From Desulfovibrio sp. (GTDB lineage: Bacteria > Bacillota > Dethiobacteria > DTU022), in contig JAGUZX010000039.1 in NCBI GenBank assembly GCA_020060545.1, positions 1 to 46,495 on the forward strand: 46,495 nucleotides of DNA, read 5' to 3'. Both the position numbers and the translations under genes were made by a program. Of this stretch, positions 39,088-46,495 are shown in pieces (the first letter of the stretch is position 1; every line of letters starts with the position of its first letter). Under the pieces are notes generated by a model. It was not told the DNA's origin and ran no database searches. It was given only the letters and a program-made list of their open reading frames with translations.

Positions 39088-40488
39088 TTACTTTTTCTCT
39101 TCCTGCCCTTCACTTTCCTGCAGCGGAGTTTTTTTCCCAAGCAGCCGGCCCGCGACTCCGGGACGGTTTTCCTGAGGAGCCCTGGCCAGCGCCAGGGCTC
39201 CGGGGGGAACATCGTTTGTGACGGTGGAACCGGCGGCAATAAATGACCCTGCGCCGATTTCCACCGGTGAAATAAGGTTGCTGTTACAGCCGACGAAAGC
39301 TCCCGCCCCGATGGTGGAGCGGTGTTTGCGCCTCCCGTCGTAGTTTACAATGATCACACCGGCGCCGAGGTTGACCCCGTCATGGATATCCGCATCCCCG
39401 ACATAGCTCAAGTGGGGCACCTTGGTTCCCGTGCCGAGGACGGAGTTTTTTACTTCCACAAAATCGCCGATTTTAACTTCGGGACCGATGCGGCATCCCG
39501 GCCTGATGTAAGCAAAAGGTCCCACCGTAACCCCGGTCTCGAGGGCGCTTTCTTCGACCACGGCATAACGAATCGATACCCGGTCCTGCACCTGCACATC
39601 ACGCAGGTGCGCGCCCGGCCCGATCCGGCAGGATGAGCCGATGGCGCTGTCCCCTTCAATAACCGTGCCGGGGTAAATGATCGTATCGACGCCGACACGC
39701 ACACCGTAATCGATATACGTAGAACCGGGGTCGACAATGGTTACACCGTGCAGCATCAAAGCGCGGTTGATGCGGCCGCGCCAGAGGCCTGCCGCTTCCG
39801 CCAACTGGTTGCGGTCATTGATGCCCAGGCCGATGCGGTAGTCATCAATCCGGCAGGCGCCGGTGTGAAACCCCTGTTCCCGCATCAACGCCGGGATATC
39901 AGGCAGGTAGTATTCGCCCTGTTTGTTCGCCGTGGAAAGCCGGGGTAAAAAACACTTGAGCAGTTTCAAATCGAAGCAGTAAGTCCCGGTATTAATCTCC
40001 CGGACCAGTTTCTCGGCGGGTGAAGCATCCCTGTCTTCAACAATGCGCAACACCAGGCCGTTCTCATCCCGGATCACCCTGCCGTAACCATCAGGATCGG
40101 GCGGTATTGCCGTCAGCACCGTTGCCGCGTTCCCGTCATGTTCGGCTAACAGCCTCTCCAGCTGGGAAGGGTCCAGCAGGGGGGTGTCCCCGCAGAGTAC
40201 CAGCACGGTCCCTTCATCGGGCAGGAGGGCCGCCGCTTGAAGCACGGCATGTCCTGTCCCCAACTGCTGTTCCTGGATCACGTAACGCCAGCGGGGGCCC
40301 ATCGCCTCCCGAACCAGGTGCGCCCCGTGACCGATCACGACGATTACCTCGCCGGAAACGGCCGCCGCACTGTCGAGAATATAGCAGAGCATGGGCCGCC
40401 CGCAGATCGGATGAAGCACCTTTGGAAGATTGGAATACATCCGCTTCCCCTCTCCCGCTGCAAGCACCACCGCCCACAGTTGACCCAC
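39088..40488 (-). CDS. glmU: Bifunctional UDP-GlcNAc pyrophosphorylase / GlcN-1-P N-acetyltransferase
   Basis: VVLAAGEGKRMYSNLPKVLHPICGRPM; left-handed beta-helix hexapeptide repeats at the C-terminus. Confidence 0.98.
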   Translation of the reverse strand: MGQLWAVVLAAGEGKRMYSNLPKVLHPICGRPMLCYILDSAAAVSGEVIVVIGHGAHLVREAMGPRWRYVIQEQQLGTGHAVLQAAALLPDEGTVLVLCGDTPLLDPSQLERLLAEHDGNAATVLTAIPPDPDGYGRVIRDENGLVLRIVEDRDASPAEKLVREINTGTYCFDLKLLKCFLPRLSTANKQGEYYLPDIPALMREQGFHTGACRIDDYRIGLGINDRNQLAEAAGLWRGRINRALMLHGVTIVDPGSTYIDYGVRVGVDTIIYPGTVIEGDSAIGSSCRIGPGAHLRDVQVQDRVSIRYAVVEESALETGVTVGPFAYIRPGCRIGPEVKIGDFVEVKNSVLGTGTKVPHLSYVGDADIHDGVNLGAGVIIVNYDGRRKHRSTIGAGAFVGCNSNLISPVEIGAGSFIAAGSTVTNDVPPGALALARAPQENRPGVAGRLLGKKTPLQESEGQEEKK

Positions 40489-40577
40489 TGAAACCTTCCC
40501 CCCCGTAAAATCACTCCACCATATTATACTATAGGAGGCGGAAGAGAGGCAAAATAATTATCCCTTTTTAAGGCCGA

Positions 40578-40853
40578 TCAGGTTTTGATACTCTCTTTTT
40601 CCATCTCCCTGTGATAAGCGTTGAGAATAGCTTCCTGGATCGCCTGCCGTGACTCGGAATTGATCGGATGAGCGATATCTTTAAACTCACCGGTGGGAGT
40701 ACGTTTGCTGGGCATCGCCACAAAAAGGCCGGTGTTGCCCTCAATTACCCGCACATCATGCACCACAAACTGATCGTTTAGTGTAACCGAAACAATTGCC
40801 CTCATTTTCCCCTCCTGGTTTAACTTTCTGATGCGCACGTCTGTTACTCTCAC
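40578..40853 (-). CDS. spoVG: Septation regulator SpoVG
   Basis: GTG start at 40853 after ggaaggtgg; [62 protein letters not shown]. Confidence 0.96.
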   Translation of the reverse strand: MRVTDVRIRKLNQEGKMRAIVSVTLNDQFVVHDVRVIEGNTGLFVAMPSKRTPTGEFKDIAHPINSESRQAIQEAILNAYHREMEKESIKT

Positions 40854-40900
40854 CAGTAGTACCACCTTCCCGGGTAAATGCTTGATGTAATCAAGAAAAT

Positions 40901-40926
40901 ATTCGATGATCTGGATTTTAAATCCT
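40901..40926 (-). promoter_or_regulatory. SigH-type promoter upstream of spoVG
   Basis: Minus strand AGGATTT-N12-ATCGAAT, matching the SigH consensus AGGAWWT-N12-RnnGAAT. Confidence 0.6.
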
Positions 40927-40990
40927 GCCTGGATGAGAAAATATTCACTTGTTTTATAATGCAATTTATCCTTTGTGAGGCGGTTTTTCC

Positions 40991-41746
40991 TTATTCGGAC
41001 AGGGCCCGGCGAACAACTTCCAGGTCGCTGATTTTATCCACGTCAGTTCCGATCTCGACAAAACCGCACGGAACGGCGCGGGCCCGCAGCTGTAACAGCT
41101 TGGAAAGATTGGCTTCCAGGTCGGCGACGGAAAGACGCTTGAAAAGGAACTTGAGCGTAAATGAAAGCGGCAGAATGCGGAGCAGTTTGAGCGGCTTCTT
41201 GCGATAGGCGATAAACATTTCCAGGCGGTGGCGGTTCAAGGCAAACCAGGACGGGCGGATCAGGGCGATGTTGCCCCCGGTATAAGTGCCCTCCTGCAAC
41301 CGGACATAGGTGCGCCGGGTATCAGGAAAGCGGCTCTGGCAGCTTTCACGGGTCAAAATCGGGTAATAAAAGTCGTGCTCAAATGGGGCGCAAAGGGCCA
41401 GGAATCCCTCCAGAACCTGTTCGTTCATGAGCGGGATATCCCCGCTAACGACCAAACAAAGCCGTTCCTGGTCAACCTCTTTTAAGGCGGCGCCGGCATT
41501 GTCGAGCATGCTTCCCGCTTCCGGTACGAATTCAAAGCTGTATCCTTCCTGTTGCAACCCGGACAGTTCCCGTTCCGGGCCTACGACAACAATGCGATCG
41601 ATCGACGGGGCCTTGCTGAGACCGTCCAGCACATAACCCAGCAGGGGTTTCCCGTGCAAAGGGATGAAAGCTTTATTGGTGACCTTTTCTTGCTCAAGCA
41701 GCGGTTCCGCTTTCCCGCCTCCCGCCATTACCACGGCGTCAAACAT
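40991..41746 (-). CDS. MobA-like NTP transferase-family protein
   Basis: [43 protein letters not shown]; nucleotidyltransferase fold. Confidence 0.87.
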   Translation of the reverse strand: MFDAVVMAGGGKAEPLLEQEKVTNKAFIPLHGKPLLGYVLDGLSKAPSIDRIVVVGPERELSGLQQEGYSFEFVPEAGSMLDNAGAALKEVDQERLCLVVSGDIPLMNEQVLEGFLALCAPFEHDFYYPILTRESCQSRFPDTRRTYVRLQEGTYTGGNIALIRPSWFALNRHRLEMFIAYRKKPLKLLRILPLSFTLKFLFKRLSVADLEANLSKLLQLRARAVPCGFVEIGTDVDKISDLEVVRRALSE

Positions 41747-41758
41747 TTTTCTCCCCCC

Positions 41759-42646
41759 CTATTGATTCCCGCTACCCAGGGTCCAGCACAAAAAAACACG
41801 ATACCCTTCTTCCTGCAGGAACCCGGCTGCTTTCCGGGCAACCTGGTAATTTTCGATGAGCGTAAAATAAGAAGGACCGCTCCCCGACATCACCGGATTA
41901 AGGCCGGCTTCCAGAAAGCGTTCCCGTAGAGCTCTCAGCTGGCTGTAACAGGGCAATACCGCATCTTCCAATGTATTAGTACAGCCTCCGGCCAGCCAGG
42001 CCGCGATCAAGGTCCTGTCCCTCCGGTTGATCGCCGCGAGCAGTTCCTGCAGGGAGGGGCGCCGGGCTGCCGCCAGGTTCAACGACCGGTAGACCGCCGC
42101 GGTAGACAACTGCAGCTGCGCCGGCAGCGCCATGACAACCCAGTAGAAGGGCAAATCGGGCAGCCTTTCCAGCCGGTCACCCCTGCCTGTAGCCAGGACA
42201 GTCCCGCCCTCAAGGCAATAAGGGACATCTGAGCCCAATTCCGCGCCCAGCAAGGCCAACTCTTTGCGCGGCAGCCCCAGCCGCCAGAAGCGGTTCAGCC
42301 CCGTTAGCGCAGCGGCGGCGTCGCTGCTGCCGCCGCCCAGCCCCGCTGCTACCGGAATATTCTTATATAGAGTGAGGGCAACGCCGGGCAAAAGCCTGTC
42401 CCGGCCCGCTTCCCGTTCCAGCAGCCCGGCGGCCCGGCATACCAGGTTTTCCGGCCCGGCAAGCGGCCGGTCCGGGCAGTCAAAGCTCCATCCGGGGGAA
42501 CGCCGCGGCTCCAAAACCAGGGTGTCGGACAGCGATACCTGCTGCATCACCGATTCCAAATCGTGGTACCCGTCGGGGCGGCGCCTGAGCACCGCCAGCC
42601 CCAGGTTTATCTTGGCCGGTGCCTTGATCATCACGGTGTTGCTCAT
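41759..42646 (-). CDS. ispE: 4-diphosphocytidyl-2-C-methyl-D-erythritol kinase
   Basis: KAPAKINLGLAVLRRRPDGYHDLESVMQ; NIPVAAGLGGGSSDAAAAL. Confidence 0.97.
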   Translation of the reverse strand: MSNTVMIKAPAKINLGLAVLRRRPDGYHDLESVMQQVSLSDTLVLEPRRSPGWSFDCPDRPLAGPENLVCRAAGLLEREAGRDRLLPGVALTLYKNIPVAAGLGGGSSDAAAALTGLNRFWRLGLPRKELALLGAELGSDVPYCLEGGTVLATGRGDRLERLPDLPFYWVVMALPAQLQLSTAAVYRSLNLAAARRPSLQELLAAINRRDRTLIAAWLAGGCTNTLEDAVLPCYSQLRALRERFLEAGLNPVMSGSGPSYFTLIENYQVARKAAGFLQEEGYRVFLCWTLGSGNQ

Positions 42647-42717
42647 AAGTGGGTTATATATTCTTGGCCCGCCGCCGGATTTCCTGCTTTTGTCACAGTA
42701 TCCATGACCTTAAAAAT

Positions 42718-45450
42718 TTATTCCGCCGCTTTGGCCTCACCCGGGGCAAGCACCGGGACAGGTTGTTTATCTCCCAGTGCCGCTTCCGCCGTCCCGGCTT
42801 GAAGGTAGAGAAAAACGGATTCGCTGGTATCGCTCGCTTTAAGTCTGCCCAGCAGCAGCTTTTCGATCGGTTTCCTGTGTTCGTAGAAAATTACCAGCAG
42901 GTCGTTTCGATCCAACAGCCGGAGGCCGAGCTCCACCGCTTTAAGCTCGTCGAGCACGGTGTGCACATTACGGGAGGAAGGATGCGACCGCAGGTATCCT
43001 TCCCGGAGCAACCGCGCCGTTTCGCCGGGAGGGCGGCCCCTTAAGTCGAGATCCTCCTTGAAGATAACTTTGTCCAGGTAAGGGGCGCAGGCCTGGCCGC
43101 ACAGCCGGATCAGATCGTCGCTGCGATCTCCGGGGACCCCGACTACGCCGATCAGGCGCCGGCAGCCGATACGGGAGGCAAACTGCAGTGTTGCTTCCAG
43201 CGCCGCCGGGTTATGGCCGTAATCGAGCAGGGCCCGGCCCCGCTCCAGGATAAAAATGTTTCCCCGGCCGGGATTTTGTTCGCTTGTGGGCCTGAAGGTC
43301 TCCAAGCCTTGCACTACGGTTTCCCGGGGCAGATTCAGCGAAAGGGCCGCGGCGGCGGCGGCCATGGCGTTCTGCAGGTGGTGAACGGCCAGGCCGTTAA
43401 AGGTAAGCGGGATCTGCCGGACCGGGAGCAGTTGCACCCACTCCGATCCGGATACCCAGAAGAGAGCGCTGTCCCGGACGGTCAACCCCTTGCCCCCGGC
43501 TGCAAGGTGGCGTAGAAACACCAGGTTATCCTCTTTCAGCGTGAAAAGTGTTACCGGCGCCCGGGCCCGGGGGATCATTTTCAGCACATTGGGATCGTCC
43601 GCATTCAAGACCACCGCGCCCCCGGGGCGGACCGCCTCCACCAGCAGAGACTTTACAAATACCAGGTCTTCGATTGTTTCCAGGTCATCCTGGCCAAGAT
43701 GATCGGCGCTGATGTTGGTCACCACGGCCACATCGCTCTTATCGTAACCAAGGCCGTCCCGGATGATGCCGCCGCGGGCCGTTTCAAGCACCGCCGCTTC
43801 CACCGACGGATCGTCCAAAACCATCCGGGCGCTCCTGGGTCCGGTGGTGTCGCCTTTGTAGACCGGCCTTCCCCCGATAAAAACCCCCTCGGTTGTAGTC
43901 AACCCCACGGTTTTACCGGTTTGCTGGATCATATGGGCCACGAGCCGGGCCGTTGTCGTCTTGCCGTTTGTGCCGGTGATGCTGACAACCGGGATTCTGC
44001 CTGTATCGTCTCCGGGAAAAAGCGCGGCGAGGATCATCGCGGCAACATTTCTCCCCCGGCCCCGCGACGGGTAAAGATGCATCCTGATCCCGGGGGCCGC
44101 GTTTACTTCAATTACCGCACCGGAACCCGGCTTGACCGGCTCCGCCAGGTCAGGCGCCACCAGGTCGATCCCCGCCACGTCCAGGCCGATGATCGACGCC
44201 GCCCTCACCGCCAGCGCCGCATTATCGGGATGGACTTTAAAGGTAACATCCCAGGCCGTGCCGCCGGTGCTGAGATTGGCATTCTCACGCAGCAAAACCG
44301 TTTCGCCGGGCCGTGGAAGATAATCCACACTTTTGCCCTGGCGGGCTAAAACCGCCTTGACTTCCTGATCAAGCTTGATTTTGGTCAACGGCCGCGCGTG
44401 ACCGATGCCGCGCTTTGGGTCCCTGTTTAGCTGCTCCGCCAGTTCAGCCACGGTATGCTTTCCGTCACCGATCACCTGCGCGGGAAGGCGGCGGGAGGCT
44501 GCAACCAGGCGCCCGCTTATCACCAGGAGACGGTAGTGCCGGCCGATGATATATTCCTCGACCATAACCCTGGAGCCGTAGCGGGCGGCAAGATGGTAGG
44601 CTTTGCGTACCGCCTCGGAACCGATCAGGTTCAGGGAAACTCCTTTCCCCTGGTTCGCGTCACAGGGCTTGATCACGACCGGCACCCCGAGCCGGCGCGC
44701 CGCTTCCACCGCCTGTGAAGGGCTGAGCGCGACTTCCCCTCTCGGCGTGGGAATTCCCGCGCGGTCCAACAGCTTTTTGGTCATGATTTTGTCCCCGGCC
44801 AAGTCGGCGGCCAGGCACCCGGTTTCGGAGGTAAGCGTGGCCTGGACCCTTTTTTGCAGCGCCCCAAAGCCCAAAAGAAGCAGGCTGGTCCCTTCCTGCA
44901 GCAGCGTCACCGGAATATCGCGCCGCTTTGCTTCCGCGATAATGGCCGCCGTACTCGGCCCCGGTTCACAGCGCTGCCGGATCAGGTCAACCCTTTCCGT
45001 CAACCCTTCCAGGGAGGGCGCCTGTCCCGCCAGGAGCGCGCTGACCAGCTTTACCGCGGCGCGGGCCAGGTAAGCGGACGGCCAGTAGGAGCCGTATTCA
45101 AAGATTACCTCCACCTGCCCGGGCCGGGCAGTTGTAATCGTTTTGCCGTAACCGGCCTCCATACCGCACCGGTGCAGCAGCTCCAGGATCACGTGCTCCA
45201 CAACGTGCCCGAGGTAAGTCCCTTCTTCCAGGCGCTCCACAAAACCGCCCGGGCAGCCCCGGCTGCAATAGTGAGACCGCAGCGAGGGGAGCAGCTGAAG
45301 CAACCGCCGGTTAAACCCGTTAAGCTGCCGCGTCGGCCGCTGCGCCAGGCCGCCCAAGTCAAGAGTGAGCTTGATTACCGGGCGGCGGCTGTAAATATTG
45401 GGTCCATTTAAGGTGTGCATCTCAATGATATCCATTAAATTCAAGTTCAC
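42718..45450 (-). CDS. cphA: Cyanophycin synthetase
   Basis: 910 aa; N-terminal CphA domain, ATP-grasp, Mur ligase motif SITGTNGKTTTARLVAHM; GPNIYSRRPVIKLTLDLG start. Confidence 0.97.
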   Translation of the reverse strand: MNLNLMDIIEMHTLNGPNIYSRRPVIKLTLDLGGLAQRPTRQLNGFNRRLLQLLPSLRSHYCSRGCPGGFVERLEEGTYLGHVVEHVILELLHRCGMEAGYGKTITTARPGQVEVIFEYGSYWPSAYLARAAVKLVSALLAGQAPSLEGLTERVDLIRQRCEPGPSTAAIIAEAKRRDIPVTLLQEGTSLLLLGFGALQKRVQATLTSETGCLAADLAGDKIMTKKLLDRAGIPTPRGEVALSPSQAVEAARRLGVPVVIKPCDANQGKGVSLNLIGSEAVRKAYHLAARYGSRVMVEEYIIGRHYRLLVISGRLVAASRRLPAQVIGDGKHTVAELAEQLNRDPKRGIGHARPLTKIKLDQEVKAVLARQGKSVDYLPRPGETVLLRENANLSTGGTAWDVTFKVHPDNAALAVRAASIIGLDVAGIDLVAPDLAEPVKPGSGAVIEVNAAPGIRMHLYPSRGRGRNVAAMILAALFPGDDTGRIPVVSITGTNGKTTTARLVAHMIQQTGKTVGLTTTEGVFIGGRPVYKGDTTGPRSARMVLDDPSVEAAVLETARGGIIRDGLGYDKSDVAVVTNISADHLGQDDLETIEDLVFVKSLLVEAVRPGGAVVLNADDPNVLKMIPRARAPVTLFTLKEDNLVFLRHLAAGGKGLTVRDSALFWVSGSEWVQLLPVRQIPLTFNGLAVHHLQNAMAAAAAALSLNLPRETVVQGLETFRPTSEQNPGRGNIFILERGRALLDYGHNPAALEATLQFASRIGCRRLIGVVGVPGDRSDDLIRLCGQACAPYLDKVIFKEDLDLRGRPPGETARLLREGYLRSHPSSRNVHTVLDELKAVELGLRLLDRNDLLVIFYEHRKPIEKLLLGRLKASDTSESVFLYLQAGTAEAALGDKQPVPVLAPGEAKAAE

Positions 45451-45507
45451 CTTTCAAGGTTGATATGGAACCTTTTTAGTAAGCTAATATTTCCCTCGAA
45501 ATTAATA

Positions 45508-46314
45508 CTATGCCCCTTCGTCGTGGGTGATTAAGCGCCTGCGCAGCAGATCAAAGCGCGCGCCCTGGGCCAGAATATGCAGCTGGAAAGAAGAAAGGGT
45601 CAGGGTTTCGCGGGGAGCGGTTTCGGATGCGTTGGTATATAAAAGGGAACTCCCGTCAACCACCGAGATACCGGAGGAGCCGACAACCTCAAGCCATCTT
45701 GATTCGCGGACGATCACGGCCGTATCTTCGTCTATGCCCAGCCCCAGGTAAGACGGATTTAAAGCCACAGCGGCCAGCAGCCGCCCAAAACGGCCGCGCT
45801 GGGTAAAATGCTGATCAATCAAAACCTGGGGCATAAACCCCAGTCCCGGGGACATATGGATCATGCCGCGCTGGGGAGGAACCCTGGCGCTGCCGCCGAC
45901 GATCATGGTGCTGCTTAAAGCCGACGCTCCAGCGCTTGTCCCGGCCAGGACCAGATCCTCATTGAATCGCTCTCTTAACCGCCGCAGCAACTCCGTCCCG
46001 CCCAGAATGCTGGTCAGGCGCAGTTGATCGCCCCCGGTAATAAAAACAACCGCCGCTTCCTGCAGCAAGGCGGCGGGTTCCGGCTCCATGGCGCTGCGCC
46101 GCGAATCAAGTTTGAGCACCCGTACAGATGCCGCTCCCAGTGCGCCGAAAATTTTCTCGTAATCCTGGCCTGTTTGTTCCGGTACCGCGGCGGCGGCGGC
46201 GAGAACTACAACGCGCGGCGTATCATCCCCGGACGTGGACAGCACCTTTTTTAAAATGGTACAGTGCCGCTCCTGGTCTTCCGCACCGCCGATGATCACC
46301 AGCTTGCCGGCCAT
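45508..46314 (-). CDS. cphB: Cyanophycinase
   Basis: 268 aa; LVIIGGAEDQERHCTILK; FITGGDQLRLTSILGGT; LAGTSAGASALSSTMIVGG nucleophile elbow. Confidence 0.96.
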   Translation of the reverse strand: MAGKLVIIGGAEDQERHCTILKKVLSTSGDDTPRVVVLAAAAAVPEQTGQDYEKIFGALGAASVRVLKLDSRRSAMEPEPAALLQEAAVVFITGGDQLRLTSILGGTELLRRLRERFNEDLVLAGTSAGASALSSTMIVGGSARVPPQRGMIHMSPGLGFMPQVLIDQHFTQRGRFGRLLAAVALNPSYLGLGIDEDTAVIVRESRWLEVVGSSGISVVDGSSLLYTNASETAPRETLTLSSFQLHILAQGARFDLLRRRLITHDEGA

Positions 46315-46397
46315 GACTGCCTGCCCTTCAGGGAAAAATCTAATTGCTTCTTTAGCCTTCTCAACGAAAGGCTCTCTTATGCATTTTGGAAGCTGAG

Positions 46398-46495
46398 GTC
46401 GAGTAGGTTATGCCCTCGCGGGCATAACCCCTCACAGAACCGTGCTTGCGCTATTCACGCACACGGCTCTTCATAACAGCATTCACTTTAAATAA
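46398..46495 (-). mobile_element. 3' end of a group II intron (domains V and VI), body extends beyond the window
   Basis: Minus strand GAGCCGTGTGCGTGAATAGCGCAAGCACGGTTC (domain V-like, AGC triad) then TGTGAGGGGTTATGCCCGCGAGGGCATAACCTACTCGAC (domain VI-like stem, 3' terminal ...CTACTCGAC). Confidence 0.65.

Noticed and set aside
46264-46476. 70-aa plus-strand ORF at the right edge
   Set aside because: Overlaps the antisense strand of the group II intron 3' end and the cphB start; not protein-like.

Overview
The window is a GC-rich chromosomal segment from an anaerobic, spore-forming Firmicute, probably a Clostridia/Peptococcaceae-type organism (lineage inferred from gene content and order). 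Left part: the C-terminus of pyruvate:ferredoxin oxidoreductase, a cytoplasmic trypsin-like protease homologue, a DUF1659/DUF2922 pair, alanine dehydrogenase, a saccharopine-dehydrogenase-like protein, and an eight-gene Mrp/Mbh-type cation-antiporter operon with no full-length MrpA. Middle: coaX, a CPBP-family membrane protein, a folate operon (folE-HD hydrolase-folP-folB-folK), fhs and an amidohydrolase. The right two-thirds is the classic minus-strand sporulation/housekeeping block: cphB-cphA-ispE-NTase-spoVG-glmU-prs-ctc-pth-fin-mfd-spoVT-spoVB-mazG-hup-spoIID-like-yabP-yabQ-divIC-yabR-spoIIE-tilS-hpt-ftsH. The most interesting non-coding signals are a group II intron 3' end (domains V/VI) at the right edge, a spoIIE promoter with 21-bp -35/-10 spacing and a possible 0A box, a conserved-looking SigH promoter for spoVG, a candidate structured RNA at about 5150-5325, and several dispersed palindromic or degenerate repeats, one of which encodes the C-terminal tail of Hpt. 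I see no clear novel multi-gene system. The strongest leads are the MrpA-less antiporter operon, the unexplained structured RNA, the repeat families and the folate-operon HD hydrolase.
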